This document shows, piece by piece, positions 1 to 8,728 of a stretch of DNA of 64,000 nt; the first letter of the stretch is position 1, and each line of letters opens with the position of its first letter. The stretch is taken from the NCBI RefSeq assembly GCF_006716445.1, contig NZ_VFPA01000006.1, positions 62,001 through 126,000 on the forward strand, given 5' to 3'. This stretch comes from Pseudonocardia kunmingensis. GTDB taxonomy: Bacteria; Actinomycetota; Actinomycetes; Mycobacteriales; Pseudonocardiaceae. Both the position numbers and the translations under genes were made by a program. The notes below the pieces were generated by a model. It searched no databases, had not been told where the DNA came from, and was given only the letters and a program-made list of their open reading frames with translations.

Positions 1-687
1 GTCGGGCTTGCCGGACTGATGGGCTCGGGCCGCAGCGAGGTGCTGCGCTGCGCGGCGGGCCTGTCCCGCCGGACCGCAGGACGGGTGCGGGTGGATGGGC
101 GCGAGCTGCGGTCCGGCGACCTGCCCGAGGCGAACGAGCGGGGCGTGGCGTACGTGCCGGAGGAGCGGTTGCGCGAAGGCGTCGTGCCGGCGATGTCGGT
201 CGCGGACAACATCGTGCTGGCCTGGCTGCGCCGCCACTCCCGGTTCGGCGTGGTGCCGCGCGGAGCCGGGCAGCTGGCGACCGAGTCGATCGCGCGGCTG
301 GGGATCAAGCCGCCGGCACCGGACCGGGCCACCGGCGTCCTGTCCGGCGGCAACCAGCAAAAGGTGGTGCTGGCCCGCTGGCTGGCCACCGAGCCGCGGG
401 TACTGCTCCTGGACGAGCCCACCAATGGCGTCGACGTGGGCTCCAAGGCGGAGATCCACGCGCTGATCGGAGACCTGAAGGAGCGCGGACTGGCCGTCCT
501 GCTGGTCTCCAGCGAGCTGCCCGAGCTGCTCGGGGTGGCCGACCGGATCCACGTCATGCGCGACGGGCGCGTCGTGGGCGAGCTGGCGCGCGGGGCAACC
601 GAGGAGCAGGTCATGGAGCTGGCGTTCGGGCAGAGCTCCGCGGTCGCGGCCGGACAGCACGAGATCCGATCTGGGAGGAACCAATGA
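1..687 (+). CDS. Sugar ABC transporter ATP-binding protein, RbsA/MglA type (5' partial)
   Basis: This is the C-terminal nucleotide-binding half of a two-domain sugar ABC ATPase that energises import. The open frame runs to the window edge, so the first domain is missing. Visible are the degenerate Walker A typical of the second RbsA domain (GLMGSGRSE at the very start), the signature LSGGNQQK, Walker B LLLDEPTNGVDVG and a switch-like LLVSSELPE. The stop overlaps the next ATG as ATGA, behind a GGAGGA ribosome binding site at 674-679 that serves the next gene. Its partner is probably the RbsC-like permease at 2809; the binding protein must lie upstream of the window. Confidence 0.93.
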   Translation, partial: VGLAGLMGSGRSEVLRCAAGLSRRTAGRVRVDGRELRSGDLPEANERGVAYVPEERLREGVVPAMSVADNIVLAWLRRHSRFGVVPRGAGQLATESIARLGIKPPAPDRATGVLSGGNQQKVVLARWLATEPRVLLLDEPTNGVDVGSKAEIHALIGDLKERGLAVLLVSSELPELLGVADRIHVMRDGRVVGELARGATEEQVMELAFGQSSAVAAGQHEIRSGRNQ

Positions 688-1712
688 CCGTCAAGATCGC
701 CGTTGTCGGGGCAGGCTTCATGGGGCGTCTGCACGCCCGAACCGTCGCCGAATCCACCGAGGCCGAGCTGACCGCCGTGGTCGACCGGGACCCGGAGGTC
801 GGCCGGGCCACGGCCGAGGAGTTGGGCACCCGGCACCTGGCCGAGGTGGAGGACGCGCTGCACGAGGATGTCGACGCGTTCGTGGTGGCCGTACCGGACC
901 GGGCGCACGTCGGCCCGGCCACGACGGTGCTGCGCGCGGGACGTCCGGTCCTGCTGGAGAAGCCGATGGCCGACACCCTGGAGGGCGCGCGGGCCATCGA
1001 CCGCGCCGCCGCCGAGGGCGGGACCGGCGTGATGGTGGGCCAGCTCCTGCGCTTCGACCCGCGCTACGCGGGCGCCGCGGCCGCTGTCGCCGCCGGTGAC
1101 ATCGGTGAGCCCGTGCACGTGACGGCAGGGCGGATCGCGGCCCGCGACATCGGCCTGCGGATGAACGGCACCAGCTCGGTCCTGTTCTACCTGGGTGTCC
1201 ACGACGTGGACGCGATGCAGTGGGTGACCGGCAAGCGCATCACCCGGGTGTACTCGCGCGCGGTCTCCAAACTCATGCCCGCCCACGGGGTGCGGTCCGA
1301 GGATGCGATCCTCACCGTCGCCGACCTGGAGGACGGCGCGATCGGTGAGCTGTTCAACGGCTGGACCCGCCGCTCGGACGACCCGGTCGGCATCGATGGC
1401 CGCCTGGAGGTCATGGGCACCGAGGGCATGGTCGCGGTCGACGTGCGCGATCACGGCCTTCGGGTGTACGGAGACGCCGGCCTCGCCACCCCGGACGCGC
1501 TGCACTGGCCGGAGGTCAATGCACGCATCCGTGGCGACCTCGCCGCCGAGGTGCGGGCGTTCGTCGCCTCCGTGCGCGACGGTGCGACGTTCCCCGTCCC
1601 GACCGCCGCCGCCATGCGCAACGTGGCGGTCAACGACGCGATCCTGCGTTCGGTGGAGAGCGGGAAGCCGGAGGACGTCGAGCTCGTCGACGAGGCCGAG
1701 TCGGCGCGATGA
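684..1712 (+). CDS. Gfo/Idh/MocA family NAD(P)-dependent oxidoreductase
   Basis: A predicted 342-residue sugar or inositol dehydrogenase. The N-terminal Rossmann fold has GAGFMG at residues 9-14 and the family motif EKP at 92-94, followed by the alpha/beta C-terminal domain with the conserved-looking YLGVHDVDAMQW region where the catalytic His is usually found. The ATG overlaps the upstream stop and has a GGAGGA ribosome binding site. It is translationally coupled to the aminotransferase downstream, which suggests that a ketone made here could be transaminated by the next enzyme (inference). The substrate cannot be read from sequence. Confidence 0.92.
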   Translation: MTVKIAVVGAGFMGRLHARTVAESTEAELTAVVDRDPEVGRATAEELGTRHLAEVEDALHEDVDAFVVAVPDRAHVGPATTVLRAGRPVLLEKPMADTLEGARAIDRAAAEGGTGVMVGQLLRFDPRYAGAAAAVAAGDIGEPVHVTAGRIAARDIGLRMNGTSSVLFYLGVHDVDAMQWVTGKRITRVYSRAVSKLMPAHGVRSEDAILTVADLEDGAIGELFNGWTRRSDDPVGIDGRLEVMGTEGMVAVDVRDHGLRVYGDAGLATPDALHWPEVNARIRGDLAAEVRAFVASVRDGATFPVPTAAAMRNVAVNDAILRSVESGKPEDVELVDEAESAR

Positions 1713-2812
1713 ACCGGCCCGGGACGGCGGCGCGGGACCTCGCGTTCCCCGATCTCGGCGACCTCGCCCACCTGGACACCGCCACCATGGGCGTCCTCCC
1801 GGGCGAGGCCGCCGCGGCGCTGCACGACGCGGTCACGCAGTGGACCCGCGGCACGGGCGACCACGGCGTGTGGGAGGCGGCCGCGGAGGAGGCGCGGGGC
1901 CTGGTGGCGGGCCTGGTCGGGATGTCGGCGTGCGACGTGGCGTTGCTGCCCTCGCACGTCGCGGCCGCGACCACAGTGGCACGGGCGTGGCCGGACGCCC
2001 GCGTCGTCGTCCCGGAGGCCGAGTTCCGCGCGAACCTGCTGCCCTGGATCGCCGACCGCGACCGGGGCGCGGTACGGCTCGTGCCGTCGCCCGCCACGAC
2101 CGACGCGCTGTGTGCCGCGGTGGACCAGGGCCCCGACCTGGTCGCGGTGTCGAGCGTCCAGTCCGCTGACGGGCTGCGCGTCGATCTGCCACGTCTGGTC
2201 GAGCACGCGCACCGTCGCGGGGCGCTCGTGTACGTCGACGCCAGCCAGTCCCTCGGGGTGGACGCGACGCTGGGCCGCTGCGGCGCCGACTTCATCGCGG
2301 CCGTCGGGTACAAGTGGCTGCTCGGCGCCCGGGGCACCGCGTTCCTGGCCGTGCGGCCCGAGCACCAACGGCGCTTCGCCCCGGTCCTCACGGGGCCGGA
2401 GTCGTGCGCCGACGGGGCGATCTACGGCGCCGGGTACCGGCTGTGGGACGACGCGCGCCGCTTCGACCAGCCCCAGGCGTGGCAGGCGTGGGTCGCGACC
2501 GCGGCCTCGCTGCGCCACCTGTGCGCCTACGACCAGGCGGAGCTGGAGCGCCACGCCACCGGCCTCGCCGGGCGTTTCGTCGAGGCGGTCCACGCGCTGG
2601 GCGTCGCGACCACCCCGGCCGACGTGCCCTCCGCGATCGTCGGGGTGACCCACCCCGACCCGCAGTCCGCCGTCCAGCGGCTCCGGGAGGCCGGGGTACG
2701 GGCCGCGGCGCGCGCCGAGTCCCTCCGCTTCGCCTTCCACCTCTACACCACCGAGCGCGACGTCGACCGCGCGATCGCCGCACTCGCAGCGACTACCGGG
2801 AGCACGACATGA
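1709..2812 (+). CDS. Class V aminotransferase family PLP enzyme
   Basis: A 367-residue fold-type I PLP enzyme of the aminotransferase class V (NifS/IscS-like) superfamily. The expected Schiff-base lysine is K202 in AVGYKWLLG, and the PLP-ring aspartate is D177 in VYVDASQSLGVD. The cysteine loop of true cysteine desulfurases is not apparent, so a transaminase, lyase or epimerase role is more likely than sulfur transfer. It overlaps the preceding dehydrogenase and the following permease by four bases each, so it belongs to the same transcript. Confidence 0.88.
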   Translation: MNRPGTAARDLAFPDLGDLAHLDTATMGVLPGEAAAALHDAVTQWTRGTGDHGVWEAAAEEARGLVAGLVGMSACDVALLPSHVAAATTVARAWPDARVVVPEAEFRANLLPWIADRDRGAVRLVPSPATTDALCAAVDQGPDLVAVSSVQSADGLRVDLPRLVEHAHRRGALVYVDASQSLGVDATLGRCGADFIAAVGYKWLLGARGTAFLAVRPEHQRRFAPVLTGPESCADGAIYGAGYRLWDDARRFDQPQAWQAWVATAASLRHLCAYDQAELERHATGLAGRFVEAVHALGVATTPADVPSAIVGVTHPDPQSAVQRLREAGVRAAARAESLRFAFHLYTTERDVDRAIAALAATTGSTT

Positions 2813-3804
2813 CAGCCCTCGCCCCGTCCCGCCGACCGTTGTCCCCGCGGCTGGCCGGTTCGGCGGTCGCACTCGTGCCCGTCGTCCTGCTGGTGCTGCT
2901 GCTGATCGCTTTCGCGATCGCTGACCCGCGCATCGCCGCACCGGTCAACCTGCGCAACATCCTGCTGCAGGCCGTGCCGATCGCGCTGCTGGCGCTGAGC
3001 GCCCACGTCGTGCTGGTGTCGGCGGGCATCGACCTGTCCGCCGGGTACGCGGTCGGGCTCTCGGGCGTGGTGATGGCGGGTCATCTCGACGTCGGCGGCG
3101 GTCTGCCGGCCGCCGCTCTCCTCGGCCTCGGTGGCGTGCTCGCGGTCGGTCTCGCCAACGGAGTCCTGGTCGGCGTCACCCGGTTGCCGCCGTTCATCGC
3201 GACGCTCGGCACGATGACGATCGTCCAGGGGCTCACACTGCTGGCCGCGCCCCAGGGCATGGTCCTGGTGGAGAGCGACTTCCTGGCCTTCCTCGGCCAG
3301 GGCTCGCTGCTCGGGATCCCCGTACCGCTGCTGGTCGTGGCCGGCGTGTCCGTCGCGCTGTGGTTCCTGATGAGGCGCACGCGCTTCGGGATCCGCACCT
3401 ACGCGTACGGGTCCGACGAGCAGTCGAGCCTGCTGGCGGGCGTGCGGCGCGCGTCGCAGATGGTGGGCGTCTACGGCGTCGCGGCCGTCCTGGTGTTCCT
3501 GACCACGGTCATGGTGGTCGCGCAGGTGCCGCTGGTGCAGCCGAACCTCGGCGGGATCAACCTCCTGCTGGACGCGATCGCCGCCGCGGTGATCGGCGGC
3601 ACCAGCATCTTCGGCGGCCGCGGCACGGTCGCCGGCGTCCTGGTCGGCGCGATGATCATCGCGTTGCTGACCAACGCCCTGCAGGTCCTCGGGGTGGATC
3701 CGTCCGCGATCGAGCTGTTCAAGGGCCTCATCATCGTCGTCGCCCTCGTGGTCGACGTGACCGTGCGCCGCCTGCACCAGCGGGTCACCGGGATCGCCGG
3801 ATGA
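2809..3804 (+). CDS. Sugar ABC transporter permease, RbsC-like
   Basis: A 331-residue polytopic membrane protein of the branched-chain/ribose permease family (BPD_transp_2). It shows the characteristic SAGIDLSAGYAVGLSG segment, ATLGTMTIVQG, and AAVIGGTSIFGGRGTVAG near the C-terminus, with roughly eight to ten hydrophobic segments. The open frame extends far upstream, but the ATG at 2809 overlaps the aminotransferase stop and is followed by a normal short cytoplasmic N-terminus. It is the membrane partner for the ATPase at the window start. Having enzymes between ATPase and permease is an unusual gene order. Confidence 0.92.
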   Translation: MTALAPSRRPLSPRLAGSAVALVPVVLLVLLLIAFAIADPRIAAPVNLRNILLQAVPIALLALSAHVVLVSAGIDLSAGYAVGLSGVVMAGHLDVGGGLPAAALLGLGGVLAVGLANGVLVGVTRLPPFIATLGTMTIVQGLTLLAAPQGMVLVESDFLAFLGQGSLLGIPVPLLVVAGVSVALWFLMRRTRFGIRTYAYGSDEQSSLLAGVRRASQMVGVYGVAAVLVFLTTVMVVAQVPLVQPNLGGINLLLDAIAAAVIGGTSIFGGRGTVAGVLVGAMIIALLTNALQVLGVDPSAIELFKGLIIVVALVVDVTVRRLHQRVTGIAG

Positions 3805-4928
3805 GCCCCCGCGAGTGGACGCCGGTCTGCCGGGCCTGCGGAGCGCGCAATCCCGGGACGTGGTCGCGCTGCCCGGGCTGTGGCGGGGTCCAGGTCCTGG
3901 AGGGCCCTCGCACCGTGCCGACGCCTTCGGGTGCCGGCGGTCTGTGGCGGTTCCGGGATGCCCTGCCGCCCGTCCGCCACGAGATCACGATGGGGGAGGG
4001 CGGAACCCCGCTTGTGCGCTGCGAGCGGCTCGCCGCCCGTACCGAGGTGGCGCAGGTACTGGTCAAGAACGAGACCGTCAACCCGACCCTGTCGTTCAAG
4101 GATCGGGCGATGGCCCTCGGCGTGAGCCTCGCCCGCGACGCCGACACGCCCGGGGTGGTGGCGGCCTCCACCGGCAACACCGCGGTGTCGGCCGCCGCGT
4201 ACGCCGCCCGCGCCGGGCTGCCCTGCCGGCTCTACTGCGCCGCCGGCGCCGCCGGGAGCGCGAAGCTGCGCACCGCGCAGGCGTACGGAGCGGGTGTCGA
4301 GCCCGTGGACGGTGACTTCAGCTCCGCCCACGCCGCAGCCGCGGAGCTCGAGGCGGAGGGCTGGTTCCCGCTGACCACCACCTTCCGCAACCCGTACCTG
4401 GCCGAGGCCCACCGCACGGTCGCGCTGGAGCTGTTCGAGCAGACCGGTGGCTCCGTACCGGACTGGGTGCTGGTGCCGGTGGGGGCGGGGCCCCTGCTCG
4501 TCGGTGCGTACGAGGGCTTCCGCGCCCTCGCCGACGCGGGGCGGATCCCCCGCGTGCCCCGCATGGTCGCCGTTCAGGTCGACGCCTGCGCGCCTCTGGT
4601 GGACGCCTGGCGCACGAACGCAGCAACGGTGACGGCGGCGAACCCCCGCCCCACGGTGGCGGGCGCCATCGCCGACCCCCTGCGCGGCTACGAGGACGAA
4701 GGCGTGCTCACCCTGGAGGCCGTACGCGAATCGAACGGTCTCGCCGTCTCCGTCCCGGACGAGGCCGTGCTCGCGGCGGTGGACGACCTGGCACGCCACG
4801 AAGGCCTGCTCGTGGAGCCCGCGGGAGCAGCGCCCCTCGCCGCTCTGGCGGCGCTGGCCGCGGACGGCACGGTCGCACCGGACGCCCGGGTCGTCCTCCT
4901 GGCCACCGGCCACGGTGCCAAGGAATGA
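3801..4928 (+). CDS. Threonine synthase-like PLP-dependent lyase with N-terminal zinc ribbon
   Basis: A 375-residue fold-type II PLP enzyme. A zinc-ribbon-like knuckle at the N-terminus has cysteines 10, 13, 24 and 27. The PLP lysine is K100 in PTLSFKDRA, and a phosphate-cup-like ASTGNTAVSAAAYAARAG segment follows. The closest families are threonine synthase, diaminopropionate ammonia-lyase and cysteate synthase. Its place between a sugar permease and a dehydrogenase argues against housekeeping threonine synthesis (inference). The start overlaps the permease stop as ATGA. Confidence 0.88.
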   Translation: MSPREWTPVCRACGARNPGTWSRCPGCGGVQVLEGPRTVPTPSGAGGLWRFRDALPPVRHEITMGEGGTPLVRCERLAARTEVAQVLVKNETVNPTLSFKDRAMALGVSLARDADTPGVVAASTGNTAVSAAAYAARAGLPCRLYCAAGAAGSAKLRTAQAYGAGVEPVDGDFSSAHAAAAELEAEGWFPLTTTFRNPYLAEAHRTVALELFEQTGGSVPDWVLVPVGAGPLLVGAYEGFRALADAGRIPRVPRMVAVQVDACAPLVDAWRTNAATVTAANPRPTVAGAIADPLRGYEDEGVLTLEAVRESNGLAVSVPDEAVLAAVDDLARHEGLLVEPAGAAPLAALAALAADGTVAPDARVVLLATGHGAKE

Positions 4929-4948
4929 GAGCAGACGAGGGAGAGTCC

Positions 4949-5974
4949 GTGACACGAGTGGCGATGGCGGGTGCCGGCCGCTTCGGAGCGCTTCATCTGC
5001 AAGTGCTCCGATCGCTGCCGGTCGAGGTCGTGGCCGTGTGCGAGCCGGACGCGGGGCGGCGGGCGGCCGTGCAGGAGGAGTTCGGGATCGCCGCGGGGTA
5101 CGCCTCGCTCGGCGACCTGCTGGCACGGGAGCGCGTCGATCTCGTCGACGTCGTGTCGGACGAGTCCTCGCACGGGAAGCTGGTACTGCAGGCCATCGAT
5201 GCCGGCTGCCACGTCGTCGTCGAGAAGCCGTTGTGCACGGACGTCGACGAGGCGGAACGGATCCGTGCGGGGGCCCGGGAGCGGGGCGTCGAGGTGGTGA
5301 CCGGGCAGATCAGCCGGTTCGGCGCGGGGTACCAGCACCTGCGGGACGTGCTCGACCGGGGCGAGCTGGGGCGGCCGGTGAACCTGAGGTTCCGGCGCGA
5401 CTTCAGCCGGTCCTGGTTCCCGGCGTTCGGGAAGCGGATCCATCCGGTCTGGGAGTCCGGGATCCACGACATCGACCTCGCCGTCTGGTACGCCGGGGCG
5501 CCGTGCCGCGCGGTCTACGCCGTGCAGCGCACCATCTCCGGGCTGGAGCACCCGGACACGCTGGTCGCCGTGCTGACGTTCGCCAATGACGTGGTCGCCA
5601 CGCTCGAGAGCGCTTGGCTCGTTCCGGACGCCGCGCCGCAGACGCTGCGGGGTGCGCTCGAGCTGGACGGGACGATCGACGCGGTGACCGAGCTGCTCGG
5701 TGACCGGGGGACCGCGGCGTACCGGCTCGCCCACGACGGGCTCACGGTCCGTACCGACAGCGCGGTGGCGCATCCGGAGCTCACACTGTGGCCGACCGTG
5801 GCCGGACGGGTGTCCGGGGCCCTGCGGGAGGAGCTGGGGTACGCCGTCGAGGTGGCTGCGGGGCAGCGGCACAACGACGTGATTCCACTGGACGAGGCGG
5901 TGGAGGGGGTCCGGATCGCGGCCGCGATCCAGGAGTCGGCACAGCGGTGCACCCGCGTATCGCTGGGAGGTTGA
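4949..5974 (+). CDS. Gfo/Idh/MocA family oxidoreductase (second in operon)
   Basis: About 341 residues. The Rossmann motif GAGRFG lies at the N-terminus, EKPLCTD in the middle, and WESGIHDIDLAVWY carries the probable catalytic His. I prefer the GTG at 4949 because it follows an AGGGAGAG ribosome binding site and puts the first beta strand at the start. The ATG at 4925 overlaps the upstream stop but has no spaced ribosome binding site and would add eight residues. It is distinct in sequence from the dehydrogenase at 684, so the pathway likely has two separate oxidation or reduction steps. Confidence 0.88.
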   Translation: MTRVAMAGAGRFGALHLQVLRSLPVEVVAVCEPDAGRRAAVQEEFGIAAGYASLGDLLARERVDLVDVVSDESSHGKLVLQAIDAGCHVVVEKPLCTDVDEAERIRAGARERGVEVVTGQISRFGAGYQHLRDVLDRGELGRPVNLRFRRDFSRSWFPAFGKRIHPVWESGIHDIDLAVWYAGAPCRAVYAVQRTISGLEHPDTLVAVLTFANDVVATLESAWLVPDAAPQTLRGALELDGTIDAVTELLGDRGTAAYRLAHDGLTVRTDSAVAHPELTLWPTVAGRVSGALREELGYAVEVAAGQRHNDVIPLDEAVEGVRIAAAIQESAQRCTRVSLGG

Positions 5975-5975
5975 G

Positions 5976-6725
5976 GTGGGCGCCCGCAGGCTGAATGACT
6001 CCCTCTGGTTGATCGACACGGGGTCCCCGTACGACTGCCACGTGTACGTGGCCGACGGCGGCACCGGGGCGGCGCTGATCGACTGCGGGACCGGGCTGGC
6101 CGCCGAGCGCCTCCTCGAGGGGATCGAGGGGACCGGGTGCCTGGACCGCCTGTCGCACGTCTTCGTGACGCACTACCACGCGGACCACGCCGGTGGTGCC
6201 GCCGACGTGCACGCGGAGCGGGGCGTGCGCGTGCTGGCGAGCGCCGAGACCGCAGCGGCGCTGCGTGTCGGGGACGAGGACCGCACGCAGGTGGCGGTCG
6301 CGCGCGCGGCCGGCGTCTACCCGGCCGACTACCGGTTTCCGGCTTGCCGCGTGGACGAGGTGGTGGCCGACGGCGCCCGCCACGAGGTGGGAGAGCTGTC
6401 GGTGACGGTGCACGCCTCGCCCGGGCACTGCGACGGTCACCTCTGCTTCATGGTTGACGACGGTGATCGACGCGCGCTGTGCACGGGCGACTCGATCTTC
6501 AGCGGCGGACGGGTCTCGGTCCAGCCGATCCCGGACTGCAGCCCGTACCTGTACGCCCGCACGTCCCAGAGGCTGGCGGAGCTGTCGGCCGATATGCTGC
6601 TGCCCGGGCACCTGGATCTGGTCCTGACGGATGCGGCCGCCGATCTGGCCCGAGCCGCGGAGTCCTTCCGCCGACTGGTCCCCCCACCGAACATCCTGAA
6701 GGCGGACAACGCGGATCCCAACTGA
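5976..6725 (+). CDS. MBL-fold metallo-hydrolase
   Basis: A 249-residue metallo-beta-lactamase-fold protein with a complete metal-binding set: HYHADH (H66, H68, D70, H71), a histidine around 151-155 in GHCDGH, D172 in CTGDSIF and H212 in LPGHLD. This arrangement is typical of glyoxalase II-like and lactonase-type hydrolases. The GTG start is two bases past the previous stop. It is the last gene of the run, and hydrolysis of a lactone or thioester made by the dehydrogenases is a reasonable inference. Confidence 0.88.
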   Translation: MGARRLNDSLWLIDTGSPYDCHVYVADGGTGAALIDCGTGLAAERLLEGIEGTGCLDRLSHVFVTHYHADHAGGAADVHAERGVRVLASAETAAALRVGDEDRTQVAVARAAGVYPADYRFPACRVDEVVADGARHEVGELSVTVHASPGHCDGHLCFMVDDGDRRALCTGDSIFSGGRVSVQPIPDCSPYLYARTSQRLAELSADMLLPGHLDLVLTDAAADLARAAESFRRLVPPPNILKADNADPN

Positions 6726-6833
6726 CGGGCGGGCGGGGTCGCATCCGTGAGCATCGCCGCCTCGCTCCGCGCCGCCGTGCTGGGGCCTGCCGCTCTTCCC
6801 CCACATGACGATGACGGTCACCCCGCTCGCCGC

Positions 6834-7238
6834 TCACCAGTCGGACGTCGGCCTCGCCTGACCGCTGCCCGCTCCTGCCCGGCGGGCGCGGCCCAGACCG
6901 AGCCCACCGAGGACCGTGCCGGTCAACCCCAGCACCAGCGCCACGACGGCCCCGGCCAGCCCGTTGCCGGTACCGAGACCACCGGCGGAGTTGGCGATGT
7001 GCACGGCGGCGACGCCCACGGCGACCAGCCCTGTCGCCAGAGCCACGATGATCCCGGTCCGCGAGTCGGCGGCGCGGACCCGACCGGCGGGGCGGGCGAG
7101 GACCAGACCGCCGACGATCGCACTGATCAGGCCCACCACGGCGGCCGCGGTGGGCACGAGCCGCCCGCTGCCGATGCCGCCTGCGGCCATGTGGAGGTGC
7201 GCGTCCGCTGACGCGGCGAACACGTGGAGAACGGACAT
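6834..7238 (-). CDS. Small four-helix membrane protein, DUF6223-like
   Basis: 134 residues beginning MSVLHVFAASADAHLHMAAGG. Three to four strongly hydrophobic segments fill the protein, and the tail is short and basic (GRARRAGAG...). The frame continues upstream, but the ATG at 7238 follows a GGAAGGA ribosome binding site. The family name is from memory of similar actinobacterial proteins and function is unknown. It is divergent from the sensor kinase at 7534. Confidence 0.7.
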   Translation of the reverse strand: MSVLHVFAASADAHLHMAAGGIGSGRLVPTAAAVVGLISAIVGGLVLARPAGRVRAADSRTGIIVALATGLVAVGVAAVHIANSAGGLGTGNGLAGAVVALVLGLTGTVLGGLGLGRARRAGAGSGQARPTSDW

Positions 7239-7533
7239 CGAGGTCGTCCTTCCGGTCGGGTGACGGGTATCGGTAGGTGTGCTGCGGCGGTCCCTCCGCG
7301 CTGCACGTGCACCGCGCTCGGGTGGAGCCGCGGTGCGGTTCCTCGCCGATGGCGTGGAAGCGATGCTTCCTGCCGAGCCGGGTTCGCGCGTCGGGCGACG
7401 GAGGTGTTCTCCCGCTGCTGCTCTCGGCGTACGGTCAGCCGCCGGTCGTAGTGCCGAGACACCACGCCGGGTGGACGCGGGCGCTCGGTGGCACGCGGAC
7501 CATGGGGCGTCGAGCCCGGAGCGAGGGGGCGCC
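7239..7533. other. Intergenic region between divergent DUF6223-like and kinase genes
   Basis: This holds the 5' ends of both flanking genes. The kinase ribosome binding site (GAGGGGGC) is at its right end. Reading frames run through the region on both strands, but none has recognisable protein features. I could not identify a convincing promoter by eye. Confidence 0.5.
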
Positions 7534-8721
7534 ATGCGTGAGACGGTGCGGCGGGTCCCCGTGCCGCCGGTGGTGGCCGACGCGGTTCTCGGGGCCTTCG
7601 TGGCGGTCGCGCTCCTCGCCGCCGCGTTCGCCCAGGTCGGCCCGTCGGCGGTCGCGGACCCCCGCCCACCGGACGCCGGAGCGGTCGCTCTCGCCGCGAT
7701 GATCGCCGCCGCGGTCGCGGTGCGTCGCCGTTTCCCGGTCGCTGCACTGGTCGTGCTCAACGCGGTCACCGTCGTCTGGTTCCTCGGGGACCACCACGGG
7801 CGGCTGGTCGCGCTGGCTCCGCTGATCGGCTGCTACACGCTCGCAGCCTGCCGCGGTTGGCGGTGGGGCCTCGCGGGCGCGGTGTTCACCGCGCTGGTCG
7901 AGATCGTCGGGATCCGGGTGGTGGCCGGTGACACCGCGACCGACGGTGTGGTCCCCACCGCCGTGCTGCTGGCGGCCACCGCGGGCAGCGCCGGTGCGGC
8001 CGTGGGCTACTACCGGGCGGTGCTCGCGGCCACCCGCGCGCAACTCGCCCGGGAGGCCCAGACCCGCGAGGAGCGGGCCCGCCGGCTCGCGGCCGAGGAG
8101 CGGCTGCGCATCGCCCGCGAGCTGCACGACGTCTTCGGGCACACCATGGCCACCATCAGCGTGCAGGCGGGTGTCGGCCTGCACGTCATCGACAAACGCC
8201 CCGGGCAGGCGGGCGAGGCACTCGCGGCGATCAAGAAGATCTGCGACGAGGGCCTCACCGACGTCAAGATCATCCTCGGCGTCCTGCGGGCCGATACGTC
8301 GGCAGGGGAGCCGCCCGGGCAACCGCGGGCGCCCCTTGGCGGGCTCGGCCGGCTCACCGAGCTGTTCGACTCGGCCGAGGCCGCGGGCCTGCGGGTGGAG
8401 CTGGACGTCGACGGCGACCCGCGGCCGCTGCCCGCCGCCGTCGACCTGGCCGCCTACCGGATCGTCCAGGAGGCGCTGACCAACGTGCTGCGCCACGCCG
8501 GGGCCCGCACCGTGCGGCTGGCGCTGACCCACGAACCGTCGCGGCTGGTCGTCCGCATCCGCGACGACGGGCCGACCCGCGGTGCGGCGAGCCCCTCGGG
8601 GTACGGGATCGACGGGATGCGCGAACGCGCCCGGGCGCTGTCCGGTCGGCTCACCGCGGCTCCGCACCCCGATGGCGGCTTCGAGGTGTGCGCCGAGCTG
8701 CCCGTCCCGGAGCAGGGATGA
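7534..8721 (+). CDS. NarL-type sensor histidine kinase (HisKA_3)
   Basis: 395 residues. The N-terminal part to about residue 165 is several membrane helices. The dimerisation domain has RIARELHDVFGHTM with phosphoacceptor H198. The ATPase domain shows the N-box EALTNVLRHA, DDGP, and a GYGIDGMRERA G-box. A longer open frame exists upstream, but the ATG at 7534 has a GAGGGGG ribosome binding site and directly precedes the first membrane segment. The cognate response regulator follows after seven bases. The signal is unknown. Confidence 0.92.
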   Translation: MRETVRRVPVPPVVADAVLGAFVAVALLAAAFAQVGPSAVADPRPPDAGAVALAAMIAAAVAVRRRFPVAALVVLNAVTVVWFLGDHHGRLVALAPLIGCYTLAACRGWRWGLAGAVFTALVEIVGIRVVAGDTATDGVVPTAVLLAATAGSAGAAVGYYRAVLAATRAQLAREAQTREERARRLAAEERLRIARELHDVFGHTMATISVQAGVGLHVIDKRPGQAGEALAAIKKICDEGLTDVKIILGVLRADTSAGEPPGQPRAPLGGLGRLTELFDSAEAAGLRVELDVDGDPRPLPAAVDLAAYRIVQEALTNVLRHAGARTVRLALTHEPSRLVVRIRDDGPTRGAASPSGYGIDGMRERARALSGRLTAAPHPDGGFEVCAELPVPEQG

Positions 8722-8728
8722 TGTCCGC

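Noticed and set aside
1709..2812. Cysteine desulfurase (NifS/IscS)
   Set aside because: The fold is related, but the catalytic cysteine loop is not apparent and no Fe-S assembly gene is near.
3801..4928. Housekeeping threonine synthase thrC
   Set aside because: The zinc-ribbon start and sugar-transporter operon context do not fit the thr operon, so only a threonine-synthase-like label is justified.
3471..5126. 551-codon minus-strand ORF opposite the PLP enzyme and dehydrogenase
   Set aside because: Same cause; the two plus-strand genes have clear active-site motifs and proper junctions.
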